Shown: positions 39,753-49,048, numbered from the stretch's first letter. The stretch: DNA of 64,000 nucleotides from Brevibacterium renqingii (GCF_017808105.1 NZ_JADBHF010000003.1:186001-250000); one strand, 5' to 3'. Made by a program: numbers and translations. The notes: generated by a model from the letters alone, not told the origin.

Positions 39753-40973
39753 TCAGGAGCCGAGGCGGGCCGCGACGCGCTGCGGGCCGACGTGGTCCTT
39801 CGCCGTGGAGTCGATGGTGGCCTGGCCGAGCACGCGGGTGCCGCGGTAGATGACCATGGTCTGCCCGGGCGCCACGCCCGAGAGCTCTTCGTCGACGTCG
39901 ACGTGCATGAGCTGTCCGGCAGGGCGGGCAGCGGGCACCTCGACCTCGTCGACGACGGGATTCGCTTCGTGCTCGGGCACCTCGGCGACGAACTCGCCGA
40001 GCCAGGCACGGGCCGGAACCGGGTCGGAATGGGCGCGGATCTGGACTTCGCAGTCGATCGCGGATTCCGGACTCCGTCCCATGTCCGCCGGTGCCGAACC
40101 TGCCCAGGAGGTGCGGATGCCGGTCAGATGCGATACGGCGAGATCGGCGCGCGAACCGACGGTGACCGTGTTCGCGGCCGGGTCGAGGCCGGTGACGAAG
40201 CGCGGCTTTCCATCGGGAGCGGGCTTCTCGATGCCCAGGCCCTTGCGCTGTCCGATCGTAAAGGTCATCGCACCGTCGTGCTCGCCGAGCACCTCGCCTT
40301 CGGCGTCCTTGATCAGGCCCGGCCGCATGGGGATCTTGTCGGCCAGCCAGGCCTTCGTGTCCCCGTCGGGGATGAAGCAGATGTCATAGGAGTCGGGCTT
40401 GTTCGCCACGGAGAAGCCGCGCTCGGACGCCTCGGCGCGCACTTCGGCCTTCGAAGCGGTGGCACCGATCGGGAAGTAGCAGTGTTCGAGCTGGTCGGAG
40501 GTGAGCACGCCGAGGACATAGGACTGGTCCTTGGCCAGATCCTCACCGCGGTGGAGCTCGGGCTTCCCATCGTCATCACGCAGCACCTCGGCATAGTGGC
40601 CGGTGGCGATGGCGTCGAAGCCCAGGGCCAGCGCCCGGTCGAGGAGGGCGGCGAACTTGATGCGCTCGTTGCAGCGCATGCAGGGGTTCGGGGTCCGCCC
40701 GGCCGCGTATTCGGCGATGAAGTCGTCGACGATGTCTTCCTTGAACCTCTCGGAGAAGTCCCAGACGTAGAAGGGGATGTCGAGCATCCCGGCCACCCGA
40801 TGGGCGTCGCGGGAGTCTTCGATCGTGCAGCAGCCGCGCGAGCCCGTGCGCAGGGTGCCGGGCATGCGGGACAGGGCCAGGTGGACGCCGACGACTTCGT
40901 GGCCGGCATCGACGGCGCGCGCCGCGGCCACGGACGAGTCGACTCCGCCGGACATGGCGACGAGTACTCTCAT
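39753..40973 (-). CDS. mnmA: tRNA 2-thiouridylase
   Basis: ATP-dependent thiolation of uridine 34 in tRNA for Glu, Gln and Lys. The 406 residues have the PP-loop [13 protein letters not shown] (residues 5-17), catalytic Cys98 in [14 protein letters not shown] and Cys199 in [11 protein letters not shown], plus the tRNA-interaction GQRKGLGI segment. ATG at 40973 overlaps the desulfurase stop by four bases, which ties the enzyme to its sulfur donor. The frame extends to 40991 but would lie inside that gene. Confidence 0.96.
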   Translation of the reverse strand: MRVLVAMSGGVDSSVAAARAVDAGHEVVGVHLALSRMPGTLRTGSRGCCTIEDSRDAHRVAGMLDIPFYVWDFSERFKEDIVDDFIAEYAAGRTPNPCMRCNERIKFAALLDRALALGFDAIATGHYAEVLRDDDGKPELHRGEDLAKDQSYVLGVLTSDQLEHCYFPIGATASKAEVRAEASERGFSVANKPDSYDICFIPDGDTKAWLADKIPMRPGLIKDAEGEVLGEHDGAMTFTIGQRKGLGIEKPAPDGKPRFVTGLDPAANTVTVGSRADLAVSHLTGIRTSWAGSAPADMGRSPESAIDCEVQIRAHSDPVPARAWLGEFVAEVPEHEANPVVDEVEVPAARPAGQLMHVDVDEELSGVAPGQTMVIYRGTRVLGQATIDSTAKDHVGPQRVAARLGS

Positions 40974-42181
40974 GATGCTCCTTGCATCCATCGGGGTGTT
41001 GCCGAGACCATCCCGGCTCGGCGTGCCTGTTCGACGACCTCGGGCAGGGCCGCGAGCAGGGCATCGACATCGTTCTCGGTGGTGTCGTGACCGAGGCTGA
41101 AGCGTTGGGCGGACCGGGCAGCGTCCTCGTCCATCCCGCAGGCCAGAAGCACGTGCGAGGGGCGGGAGACTCCCGCCGAGCAGGCCGAACCCGTCGAGGT
41201 GGCCAGGCCGCGGGCGTCGAGACCGAACAGCAGCGAGTCCCCCTCGCAGCCGGGGAACGTGAAGTGGGCGTTGGCCGGCAGGCGGCCCTGACCGCGCGGG
41301 CCGGAGAGGACGGCTCCGTCGACGTCGGATTCGATGCCGGCGATGAGGCGGTCGCGCAGACCTGACAGCCGTGCCGCTCGTGTTTCGAGATCACGTGTGA
41401 CCAGGTCGACAGCTGCCGCGAAGGCCACGGCTCCGGCGACGTCGAGGGTGCCCGAGCGCACTCCGCGCTCCTGCCCCCCGCCGTGGAGGATGGGCGTCGG
41501 AGCGGCAGAACGGTCGAGCAGGAGAGCACCGATGCCGACGGGACCGCCGATCTTGTGCGCGGTGATCGTCATGGCGGTGGCCCGGAACTCGGCGAAGTCC
41601 AGTGGGATCTGTCCGAGTGCCTGCACCGCGTCGATGTGGAAGGGCACGCCGAGTTCGGCCGCCGCCTGACCGATCTCGCGGATCGGCTGCAGAGTGCCGA
41701 TCTCGTTGTTCGCGGCCATGACGCTCACGAGTGCTGTGCGTTCGGGCTCCCGGCGCAGCTCGGCCAGGCACGACTCGAGGTCGAGGCGTCCGGAGGAGTC
41801 GACGTCGAGGTAGACGATCTCGGCTCCGAAGTCGGCCAGCCACTCCACGGAGTCGAGGACGGCATGGTGTTCGATCGTCGTCGTCAGCACGCGGGGCCGC
41901 AGCGGGGCGTCGAAGGAACCGCTGTTGCGTGAGAGGTAGAGGCCCTTGAGCGCGAAGTTGTCCGCCTCGGTGCCTCCGGACGTGAAGATGACCTCCGACG
42001 AGGTGGCCGCACCGACCGCTCGGGCGATGTCCTCGCGGGCCTCTTCGATGCGCATCCGAGCGGCCTGTCCGACCGCATGCAGAGCCGAGGGATTGGCCCG
42101 GCGGGCCAGCTCCCTGGTGTACACGTCAAGCACCTCGGCGGGCATCGGCGAGGTGGCTGCGTGGTCGAGATAGATGGGCAC
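40970..42181 (-). CDS. Cysteine desulfurase
   Basis: PLP enzyme that takes sulfur from cysteine as a persulfide. The 403 residues show HAATSPMP near the N-terminus, [14 protein letters not shown] near 68, the PLP Lys210 in [11 protein letters not shown] and the persulfide Cys334 in [17 protein letters not shown]. IscS-like in size. Its coupling to mnmA suggests its main client is tRNA thiolation. The GTG at 42181 is six bases after a TAAAAT -10, so the operon start is probably leaderless. Confidence 0.94.
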   Translation of the reverse strand: MPIYLDHAATSPMPAEVLDVYTRELARRANPSALHAVGQAARMRIEEAREDIARAVGAATSSEVIFTSGGTEADNFALKGLYLSRNSGSFDAPLRPRVLTTTIEHHAVLDSVEWLADFGAEIVYLDVDSSGRLDLESCLAELRREPERTALVSVMAANNEIGTLQPIREIGQAAAELGVPFHIDAVQALGQIPLDFAEFRATAMTITAHKIGGPVGIGALLLDRSAAPTPILHGGGQERGVRSGTLDVAGAVAFAAAVDLVTRDLETRAARLSGLRDRLIAGIESDVDGAVLSGPRGQGRLPANAHFTFPGCEGDSLLFGLDARGLATSTGSACSAGVSRPSHVLLACGMDEDAARSAQRFSLGHDTTENDVDALLAALPEVVEQARRAGMVSATPRWMQGAS

Positions 42182-42187
42182 CCTGCA

Positions 42188-42193
42188 ATTTTA
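42188..42193 (-). promoter_or_regulatory. -10 element of the desulfurase-mnmA operon
   Basis: TAAAAT on the minus strand, near-consensus, then TGCAGG and the GTG start. This is one of the clearest leaderless promoters here. Confidence 0.6.
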
Positions 42194-42281
42194 GGGGGTG
42201 AGCCCGGCTTCGGCCAGGATCGTGCGGCATCTCACCCGCCGGGTACGTCCGCGGAACTGCGGCCTCGCCTCCGATGGCGAC

Positions 42282-42287
42282 TAAACT
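42282..42287 (+). promoter_or_regulatory. -10 element for small membrane protein pair
   Basis: TAAACT, seven bases, then GTG at 42295. It overlaps an earlier in-frame ATG (42274), which argues against that ATG being used. Confidence 0.5.
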
Positions 42288-42294
42288 GGGGCGC

Positions 42295-42645
42295 GTGTTC
42301 ACCGTTTTCACCATCGTCCTCTACGCCGTCACCGGCGTCCTGACCGTGTGGTCGATCGTCGAGACCATCCGCAACAGACCAGCAGGAAAGGCGCTGCTGG
42401 CAGCCGCCGCGCTGCTCCTGCTGCTGCTCATCGTGCAGCTCGTGCTCTCGATCGCGACCTTCGGATCCGCCCATGACGTCGATCCCCTGCTCTACTTCGG
42501 CTACGTGATCACCGCGATCCTCGTCATCGGCCTGGCCGGCTTCTGGGCGTTCGCCGAACTCAGTCGGTGGGGGCCGGGGGTGCTCGCCGCGGCGGGACTG
42601 ACGGTGGTCGTGATGATCGAGAGATTGGACCAGATTTGGCAGTGA
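42295..42645 (+). CDS. Small integral membrane protein
   Basis: 116 residues with four hydrophobic segments (FTVFTIVLYAVTGVLTVWSI; ALLAAAALLLLLLIVQLVLS; YVITAILVIGLAGFWAF; GVLAAAGLTVVVMI), so mostly membrane. Nothing resembling a catalytic or binding motif is visible and I do not recognise a family. The next gene overlaps its stop by four bases (GTGA) and has the same topology, so they probably work as a pair. Start chosen at GTG 42295 from the promoter spacing. Confidence 0.6.
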   Translation: MFTVFTIVLYAVTGVLTVWSIVETIRNRPAGKALLAAAALLLLLLIVQLVLSIATFGSAHDVDPLLYFGYVITAILVIGLAGFWAFAELSRWGPGVLAAAGLTVVVMIERLDQIWQ

Positions 42646-43127
42646 AGAGACGCAGCAGATTCGGCGGGGCCGGCGCGGCCTCGGCGAACGATGCCCATGC
42701 AGAGGAGACCCGGACGAGCACCCCGTATTCGGCGATGCACACCGGTCCCGGCCGGGCGCTGACCGCCGTCTACGGTGTCTTCGCGCTCTCGGCCACGGCA
42801 CGGGCGGGCTATCAGCTCATCCGCGAATTCGATGTCGCCCCGATCGCCTATTCACTGTCGGCGCTGGCCGCGGTCATCTACATTCTCGCAACGATCTGCC
42901 TGGTCATCGGCAACCGCGTCGCACACCGGATCGCCCTGACCGCCTGCGGTATCGAGTTCCTCGGCGTCATCGTCGTCGGCATCCTCAGCCACACCCACCC
43001 CGAGGACTTCGCAAAGCCTTCGGTGTGGTCGAACTTCGGCAGCGGCTACGGGTTCATCCCCCTCGTCCTGCCGCTCATCGGCCTCTGGTGGCTGGTCCAC
43101 GTGGGCCGCCGGGCGGCGAAGGGCTGA
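42642..43127 (+). CDS. Small integral membrane protein, partner of the preceding
   Basis: 161 residues. A cytosolic N-terminus of about 35 residues (KRRSRFGGAGAASANDAHAEETRTS) precedes four predicted helices: ALTAVYGVFALSATARAGYQL, APIAYSLSALAAVIYILATICLVIG, IALTACGIEFLGVIVVGIL and GFIPLVLPLIGLWWLVHV. The GTG at 42642 overlaps the previous stop. No known domain was recognised. It ends 26 bases from the convergent gene at 43154. Confidence 0.65.
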   Translation: MKRRSRFGGAGAASANDAHAEETRTSTPYSAMHTGPGRALTAVYGVFALSATARAGYQLIREFDVAPIAYSLSALAAVIYILATICLVIGNRVAHRIALTACGIEFLGVIVVGILSHTHPEDFAKPSVWSNFGSGYGFIPLVLPLIGLWWLVHVGRRAAKG

Positions 43128-43153
43128 CGTTCCTGCCGGACCCGGCCTCTCGC

Positions 43154-44965
43154 TCATTCCACGCGCGAGGACAGAACGTTCCAGTCTGTGGCCACAGCCG
43201 TGAGCGATTCCCCGGTCTTCATCAGCACATAGGGGTGCGCGGTGTCGACCTTCACGGTGTCGCCGTCCTTGTCATTGGTCTTCACGGCTTCGACGGTGTC
43301 ACCGAGATCGAGGGCATAGTCGGTGGGGACCTTGATCGTCAGCGTGCAGCGGACCTCGCCCATGCCGATCGCACCGTTCTCCGTGCTCAGCGTCATGTCC
43401 TGGAAAGCGAGATCGTCATAGGGCTTGCAGTCGACATCGACCTTGTCGAAGCCGGAGTCCTTGTCCCGCAGCCCGTCGAGGTAGCCGCGGAATCCCTTGA
43501 ACCCGCCTTCCTTGAGTCCTTCGGGCGACCCCGACTTCGCCTTGCCGTCCACGAGGTAGGAGGCCACCTCGTCGGCCGAGGAATCCATCTCCTCGTCGAA
43601 TGATTCAGGCCCCCGCTCGACTGCGCCGCGGTCATCGGCCATGAGTCTGGGCATCTGATCGGTGGGGATGTAGGAGGACGAGCGCACGAGCGGATCGCTC
43701 GAGGCCGATTCCCGCGTCACGAGCATCACCTGGGTCAGCTGCTTGTCGCCGTCGGTGGATTTCTTGTCCGCGGTGCCGAAGGCGTAGAACCACATCGGGT
43801 ACTCGGTGAAGCTCGGGCTGCCGGCGACGACCTCGGTGAAGTTCGGCGCCCGCAGCTTCTGCTTGGCTTTGTCCGCGATCTGGACCTGGGCGCGAGTGCG
43901 CTCGATGAGCGGCGCGGCCTGGATCTTGTCGAGGTCGGCCCCCTCGTCCCCGAGCGTCTTGTCGAGTGCCTCGGTGTAGTTCGTCATGAACTCCCCGGCT
44001 TCGCCCGGCCGCAGCGCGGTGCGTTCGTACGGGGTGGTGTCCGGCTGGCTGGGTTTGGCGATCGGCATGCTCGTGCAGCCGCTGAGCACGAGCCCCGTGC
44101 CCAGAGTCGCGGCCGTGACGGCGCGCAGTGAGCGACGATTGCGCAGGTCCCGTCGCCGAGGCGGCACCGGGGTGGTCGAACCCGGCTCGACCGTCGAGAT
44201 CGGCTGGGTCTCCGGACCGGCCTGGTCGGCAGCCGCAGCGCGGTCCGTGCGGTCGGTCGGTGTCTGCTGGTCTTCACCCTGCGAACCGCCGCTGCCGCCA
44301 CCGGTGTTCCCGGTGCCGGTGCGGTCGACGTCCTTCCTGGGCGGCCGGATGCGCGACTGCCACCAGCGCATGAAGAAGAACACACAGAATCCGGCGAGGA
44401 TGATGCCCAGGGCCACGCCGAGCAGGCTGAGTCCGAGCACACCGTTGACGCGCATCTTCAGACTCACCGTCGTTCCTTCGAGATCGTCATCGGCGTTCGC
44501 TGGGGCGATGACGAGCACCTGCGGTTCCGCGTCGAGGTCGAAGGTCTTGGCCACCGACTTCCCCGCATCCTGGCTGATCCACCAATCGCGTTCGGCGATG
44601 GCCGCCTCCGGCTTCGACTGTCCGGGGAGGAAGCGATGCTCGGCTTCCTTCGGGAAGGAGACATCGCTGATCTGCTCCTGCGCCACCCCGTCGAGGTAGC
44701 TGTCGGCGTCGACGCCGTTGGCGGTGCCGATGAAGAGCTCCGTGCCCTTCGAGTTCTTCGCCGTCACGGTCACGCTCGAACCCGAATAGGGCACGATCGC
44801 CTCGTCGAGGACGACAGCATAGGCGCCGTCGTCGACCTTGAACCCGGGAGTCTCGGTGATCTCGTCGGTGCCGACCACAGAGAGCGCGGAGATGACCAGT
44901 CCGGCGAGCGTGAGAGCGGCTACGCCGAAGAGGATGGCGGTGATGAGACGGATTCGCTGGATCAG
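43154..44965 (-). CDS. Three-helix membrane protein with internal lipobox-like motif (paralogue A)
   Basis: 603 residues. An N-terminal helix (LITAILFGVAALTLAGLVISAL) is followed by a predicted extracellular domain of about 140 residues and a second helix near 174-198 (GVLGLSLLGVALGIILAGFCVFFF). A cytosolic Gly/Thr/Pro-rich linker comes next, then a basic patch and a third hydrophobic stretch ending LVLSGC at Cys297 that looks like a lipoprotein signal in mid-chain, and finally a C-terminal domain of 300 residues. The only upstream start that keeps the first helix is CTG at 44965, overlapping the thioredoxin stop with GAGGG before it; GTG at 44878 would lose the helix. Same architecture as the gene at 46079. 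Function unknown. Confidence 0.6.
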   Translation of the reverse strand: MIQRIRLITAILFGVAALTLAGLVISALSVVGTDEITETPGFKVDDGAYAVVLDEAIVPYSGSSVTVTAKNSKGTELFIGTANGVDADSYLDGVAQEQISDVSFPKEAEHRFLPGQSKPEAAIAERDWWISQDAGKSVAKTFDLDAEPQVLVIAPANADDDLEGTTVSLKMRVNGVLGLSLLGVALGIILAGFCVFFFMRWWQSRIRPPRKDVDRTGTGNTGGGSGGSQGEDQQTPTDRTDRAAAADQAGPETQPISTVEPGSTTPVPPRRRDLRNRRSLRAVTAATLGTGLVLSGCTSMPIAKPSQPDTTPYERTALRPGEAGEFMTNYTEALDKTLGDEGADLDKIQAAPLIERTRAQVQIADKAKQKLRAPNFTEVVAGSPSFTEYPMWFYAFGTADKKSTDGDKQLTQVMLVTRESASSDPLVRSSSYIPTDQMPRLMADDRGAVERGPESFDEEMDSSADEVASYLVDGKAKSGSPEGLKEGGFKGFRGYLDGLRDKDSGFDKVDVDCKPYDDLAFQDMTLSTENGAIGMGEVRCTLTIKVPTDYALDLGDTVEAVKTNDKDGDTVKVDTAHPYVLMKTGESLTAVATDWNVLSSRVE

Positions 44966-45939
44966 AACAGTGCCCTCATGAGTGCGGTCCGTGCCTTGGT
45001 CACGGCTGGATCGTCGGCGCCGAGGACCTCGAAGAGCTCGAGGACGCGCAGACGCAGGGATTCCTTCTCCTCGCCCGCCGTGGTGCGGATGAGGGAGATG
45101 AGTCGGGTGAAGGCGCAGCTCGCATTGCCCCCGACTACCTCGGCGTCGGCGGCGGCCTTCGCCGCCTCGACATCGGTCGGGTCGGCATCGGCGGCGGCGA
45201 TGAGTTCGGCGGGTTCCTTGTCGATGAGGCGCCGGCCCAGCCCGGCGCGGGCGAGACCGAACTTCGCCTCCTCATCGGCTGGTGAGGAAGCCAGTGCGGC
45301 CTTGAACAGGTTCTCCGCGGTGTCGAAGTCGCCCTTGGCCAGGGCTTCCTCCGCTTCGGGGTGTGCGGGGCCGGACGGTTCGGGTTCGGCGCCGTCGGCG
45401 ACGGCATAGCCGGTGACGCCGTTCTCGGAGGCGAGTTTGAGCAGCTCGTCGAAGTAGGCCCTGACCTGCGGTTCGGGCAGGGCGCTCTGGAACAGCGGCA
45501 CGGGCTGGCCCTTGACGATCGCGACGACCGTCGGGATCGACTGGACGCCGAAGGCCTGCTGCAGGCGCGGGTTCGCGTCCACGTCGACCTTGGCCAGGAC
45601 CAACCGCCCGCCGTAGGCCTCGGTGACGCGTTCGAGCACGGGCGAGAGCTGCTTGCACGGTTCGCACCATTCGGCCCACAGGTCGATGACGACGGGCACT
45701 CGGTCCGAGATCGCGACGACGCTGTTGAAACCGGCCTCGTCGACGTCGAAGACCAGGGACGGAACGGCGACCGCGTTCGGGTCCTGCGCACCGGCTGCTC
45801 CTGCGCCGGCAGGGCCCGCCCCGGCAGGTGCCTGTCCCGCATTTCCGGCCTGCTCCGGAGGCAGGTTCTTACTCCGCACAGCCGACAGGTCGAGTCCCTG
45901 ATTCTGCTGTGTGTTCTCCTGCGAGGGGTCCATTGACAC
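44962..45939 (-). CDS. Thioredoxin-domain/TPR protein, YbbN/CnoX-like
   Basis: 325 residues: an Ala/Gly/Pro-rich N-terminal tail to about 55, a thioredoxin fold with the active site WCEPC (Cys92, Cys95) in DLWAEWCEPCKQLSPVL, then a helical TPR-like C-terminal half (ALAKGDFDTAENLFKAALASSPADEEAKFGLARAGLG). This is the layout of YbbN/CnoX co-chaperones, which hold unfolding proteins under oxidative stress. GTG at 45939 has AAAGGAG five bases upstream; ATG at 45933 is too far from it. It lies between two paralogous membrane proteins on the same strand. Confidence 0.85.
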   Translation of the reverse strand: MSMDPSQENTQQNQGLDLSAVRSKNLPPEQAGNAGQAPAGAGPAGAGAAGAQDPNAVAVPSLVFDVDEAGFNSVVAISDRVPVVIDLWAEWCEPCKQLSPVLERVTEAYGGRLVLAKVDVDANPRLQQAFGVQSIPTVVAIVKGQPVPLFQSALPEPQVRAYFDELLKLASENGVTGYAVADGAEPEPSGPAHPEAEEALAKGDFDTAENLFKAALASSPADEEAKFGLARAGLGRRLIDKEPAELIAAADADPTDVEAAKAAADAEVVGGNASCAFTRLISLIRTTAGEEKESLRLRVLELFEVLGADDPAVTKARTALMRALF

Positions 45940-46078
45940 GTGGTCTCCTTTGTGACGCGATCGGTGGGGCCGGCGACGTCGGTCTCTCACCTGGTCCTTA
46001 TCTGTCCAACAGAACGTATCAGCACCCGTCAGCCTGCGGCTATTCCCCCATGGCCTCGCCGGTGCCGAAGGGTCCGGA

Positions 46079-47698
46079 TCAGCCCGCCTGCGCTCCTGCC
46101 AGCGTTTCGAGCCCGCCGATGAGCCTGACTTTCCCGTCCTTGGGGACGAGGAAGGTGAGCACCTGCGTGGTCGTCGTGGTCACGGGCTGCTGCGTGGAGT
46201 CCGTGCCGAGGAGTTCCTTCTGCGGTGACGACAGGGACAGGGTGCCGGTGCGGCCGTCCTTCGACTCCGGACTGATGGTCGACTCGGCTTCGATCACGCC
46301 GGTGACGATGGCGGCGTCGCCGGCGGTGCCCTGAGCGACGAGTTCCTTGCCCGGTGTGTAGTCGTACTTCACCTCTGCCTTGCCCTCTTCGGCGCTGGCC
46401 TTCTGTTCCTTCTGGTTCTTCCAGATCGACTTCGAGAAGTCGTCGGACTCGAACTTCTTCGCTTCTTTCGATCCCTTGCCTTCGCCGAGGGCCTTCGCAT
46501 AGTTCGCCACCACCTTCTCCGGGGTCGCGACGAAGTCCTTGGCGCCGGGTTCGAGCATCTTCGCTCCCTGCCGGGAGTCGGGCAGCTCGGGCAGCTTCGT
46601 GCCGGCCACCAGCTGGGTCTGCGACCAGAGCTTGTAGTCGCTGCGCGGATCCTCCTGCGTGAGCACGAGCAGCTGCGTGTCTCCGCCGGCAGAGGTGATG
46701 AGGCTGGTCACCCGCGGCCAGGCATCGGTCGCGGAGGTGTAGTTCGCGACGATGTCCCCACTGGCCACGGCGGGCGGCAGCTTCTGGTCCTCGACCTTCT
46801 TCTTCACCTTGTAGGCGTCCTCGCGCTGCTGCAGGGCAGGGCCGGTGGCGCGCTTGGCCAAAGCCTTCTTGTCGGCGCCCTTGTCCGCGGCCTTGATCTC
46901 CTGGGCGACTGACTCGAGGATCCGTTCGGCCTGGTCGTCGGTGATTCCGGCGCCCGCCGAGCTCGGCTCCTGCGAGGGTTCGGGCTTCGGCAGCTCCTCC
47001 GGGCCGCAGGCGCTGAGTGCGAGCACGGGGACGATGGCGAAAGCGGTTCCGAATTCGGCGAGCTTGCGGCGGCGCTCCTGGCGCGCCTTGCGCCGGTTCG
47101 CTTCCCTCTTCGCACGGTTCGCACCCAGGAAGAGCAGCACGAGACCTCCGATGAAGACGACGCCGCCGGTGATCATCAGCGGGAGCGCCCAGGGCGTGTC
47201 GGCGTGGTTGGGCCAGGAGATGGTGACTGTCTTGATCTGTCCGGGCTCACCGTTGCCGGCGATGAGGAAGCCGGTGCGGTTGGCATCGTCGTTCCATTCG
47301 AGTTCGACCGAATCGGTGCCGCTGACCTGCGCCTGCCACAGATCGTCGCCGGTCGGGTCGGGGACCTTCTCCTCGCCGTCCGTAGACTTCGTCGTGAGCT
47401 TGCCCTCCTGGGCCAGCCCGGTGACCCGGTCATAGGCGGACTGCCCCGCCCAGGCTTCGACGTTCTCGATCGGCGCCTGGGCGATCGTCAGGTCACCGCT
47501 GCCCTTGACCGTGAGAGTGGCGGGGGTGCTGTAGAGGTTGAGCATTCCGGGGTCGACGATGACCGCCGGTTTGTCGGTGTCGATCTGCGCGGTGGCAGTG
47601 ATCGTATCCTCCGGCGCCCACAGGGTCTTCTGCAGGATGCCGAGGCCACCGACGACGACACCCACCACCATGAGAATCACAGCGAATGTGTAGCGCAC
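46079..47698 (-). CDS. Three-helix membrane protein with internal lipobox-like motif (paralogue B)
   Basis: 539 residues with the same plan as the gene at 43154: N-terminal helix (residues 5-25), extracellular domain of about 145 residues, second helix near 172-192 (ALPLMITGGVVFIGGLVLLFLG), a very basic linker (NRAKREANRRKARQERRRK), a third hydrophobic stretch ending VLALSAC at Cys231, and a 300-residue C-terminal domain rich in Lys, Glu and Asp. GTG at 47698 has GAGGGAAGG. Sequence identity to paralogue A is low outside the pattern. It starts the run that continues through the thioredoxin gene after a 139-base gap. Function unknown. Confidence 0.65.
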   Translation of the reverse strand: MRYTFAVILMVVGVVVGGLGILQKTLWAPEDTITATAQIDTDKPAVIVDPGMLNLYSTPATLTVKGSGDLTIAQAPIENVEAWAGQSAYDRVTGLAQEGKLTTKSTDGEEKVPDPTGDDLWQAQVSGTDSVELEWNDDANRTGFLIAGNGEPGQIKTVTISWPNHADTPWALPLMITGGVVFIGGLVLLFLGANRAKREANRRKARQERRRKLAEFGTAFAIVPVLALSACGPEELPKPEPSQEPSSAGAGITDDQAERILESVAQEIKAADKGADKKALAKRATGPALQQREDAYKVKKKVEDQKLPPAVASGDIVANYTSATDAWPRVTSLITSAGGDTQLLVLTQEDPRSDYKLWSQTQLVAGTKLPELPDSRQGAKMLEPGAKDFVATPEKVVANYAKALGEGKGSKEAKKFESDDFSKSIWKNQKEQKASAEEGKAEVKYDYTPGKELVAQGTAGDAAIVTGVIEAESTISPESKDGRTGTLSLSSPQKELLGTDSTQQPVTTTTTQVLTFLVPKDGKVRLIGGLETLAGAQAG

Positions 47699-47866
47699 GA
47701 GCGAACCTTCCCTCAGCCGAGCAAAATGGCACCCCTGGTTCGGGGACTCTCCAAGTTTAAGTCACATGCCGAACATCGCCTTTGTGCCCACGCTCAGTGT
47801 GTGTCGGCATTCACAGATGTGCGGGCCGCAGACGGGCCCGGGATGCTCCGAGCGTCCGGCCTGAAC

Positions 47867-47872
47867 TAAGCT
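47867..47872 (+). promoter_or_regulatory. -10 element of leaderless orn transcript
   Basis: TAAGCT, then GGCCCG and the orn GTG. The same string, from the -10 through the first codons, occurs at 19449. Confidence 0.5.
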
Positions 47873-47878
47873 GGCCCG

Positions 47879-48499
47879 GTGAGCAATAACAGGATTGTGT
47901 GGATCGACTGCGAAATGACGGGCCTCGACGAGGTCAGGGACGAACTCATTGAAGTGGCCGTGATCGTCACCGACTTCGATCTCAAGCCCCTCGACGAGGG
48001 CATCGACATCGTCATCCGCCCCTCGGCGGAGGCGCGTGCGAACATGAACGAGTTCGTCACGGACATGCACACCACCTCGGGGCTGATCACCGAACTCGAT
48101 TCGGGCACCACCGCCGCTGAGGCGCAGGCCCAGGTCCTCGAATACGTCAAGCAGCACGTACCCGAGCCGCGCAAGGCCCCGCTGGGCGGCAATTCGGTTG
48201 GCACCGACAAAGTGTTCCTCAACAAGCAGATGCCCGAACTCGTCGACCACCTGCACTACCGGATCATCGACGTATCCTCGATCAAGGAACTGAGCAAGCA
48301 GTGGTTCCCCCGCGCCTACTTCCAGGCCCCCGCCAAGCACGGCGGCCATCGGGCGCTCGGTGACATCATCGACTCGATCATCGAGCTCCAGTACTACCGG
48401 AAGGCCGTGTTCTCCGCCGAGGGGCCGAGCTCCGACGAAGCGAAGTCGATCGCCGCCGAGGTGGCCGGAAACTTCTCGAAACAGACCGACGAGAGCTGA
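47879..48499 (+). CDS. orn: Oligoribonuclease
   Basis: 3'-5' exonuclease of the DEDDh family that degrades RNA dinucleotides and pGpG, essential in many actinobacteria. In 206 residues the catalytic acids appear as Asp10 and Glu12 (VWIDCEMTGLD), Asp in LGGNSVGTDKVFL near 107, and His/Asp in HGGHRALGDI near 155. The GTG start at 47879 is set by the -10 element six bases upstream. A strong terminator follows at 48566. Firm assignment. Confidence 0.96.
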   Translation: MSNNRIVWIDCEMTGLDEVRDELIEVAVIVTDFDLKPLDEGIDIVIRPSAEARANMNEFVTDMHTTSGLITELDSGTTAAEAQAQVLEYVKQHVPEPRKAPLGGNSVGTDKVFLNKQMPELVDHLHYRIIDVSSIKELSKQWFPRAYFQAPAKHGGHRALGDIIDSIIELQYYRKAVFSAEGPSSDEAKSIAAEVAGNFSKQTDES

Positions 48500-48565
48500 T
48501 CGCCTCCTCCCCGGGGCGATCGGACCGCGATCTCCTCGATTGATATGCGACGGCAATCCTATCGC

Positions 48566-48598
48566 AGCCCGGTTCCGCTGATGCGGGACCGGGCTTTT
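48566..48598 (+). terminator. Intrinsic terminator of orn
   Basis: A 13-bp stem (AGCCCGGTTCCGC with GCGGGACCGGGCT, one G-U pair), TGAT loop and a TTTT tail, about 67 bases past the orn stop. It is one of the few classical U-tailed terminators in the window. Confidence 0.85.
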
Positions 48599-48661
48599 CA
48601 CTGCCTGAGACTCCCACTGCCCGCCGCGTGAGACTCCGCACTGCTTTCCGTGACTCAGCGA

Positions 48662-48678
48662 TATGATGGATTCATCAT
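48662..48678. promoter_or_regulatory. Autoregulatory ArsR operator overlapping promoter and start
   Basis: TATGAT (48662-48667) is a -10 for the arsR-like gene. It lies within the imperfect 16-base palindrome ATGATGGATTCATCAT (48663-48678, 14 of 16 symmetric), which reaches into the ATG at 48677. A bound dimer would block polymerase directly. Confidence 0.55.
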
Positions 48679-49048
48679 GCCATTGAATCAGTCTCAGCGT
48701 CCCCTCTACGAGGTGAAGGCGAATCTCTTCAAGGGCCTCGCCCACCCCTTCCGCATCCGCATCCTCGAGCTGCTCTCCGGCGCCGAGGAGGTCAGCGTCG
48801 CCGACCTCCAGACCGAGACCGGCCTCGAGGCCTCGCATCTGTCCCAGCATCTGGCCGTGCTTCGCCGGCACCGCCTCGTCGAATCGGAACGGCGAGCCAG
48901 CCACGTCTACTACCGGTTGGCCGACCGTCGCACCGCCGAGCTGCTCGCCGTGGCCAGGAGCCTGCTGCTGACCATGCTCGAGGACGACGAGGTGCGGCTC
49001 TCGGAGGCGCGCACGCTGCCGCAGATCCCCGGCGCGGGAAGCCGATGA
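48677..49048 (+). CDS. ArsR-family regulator without metal-binding cysteines
   Basis: 123-residue winged-helix repressor: FKGLAHPFRIRILELLSG near 15, then VADLQTETGLEASHLSQHLAVLRRHRLVESERR (helix-turn-helix, residues 40-72) and VYYRLADRRTAEL. The position that holds CxC metal ligands in arsenic or cadmium sensors reads GAEEVSVADL, and the protein has no cysteine, so it senses something other than a soft metal. It is coupled by a four-base overlap to the SulP transporter and probably controls it and itself. Confidence 0.88.
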   Translation: MPLNQSQRPLYEVKANLFKGLAHPFRIRILELLSGAEEVSVADLQTETGLEASHLSQHLAVLRRHRLVESERRASHVYYRLADRRTAELLAVARSLLLTMLEDDEVRLSEARTLPQIPGAGSR

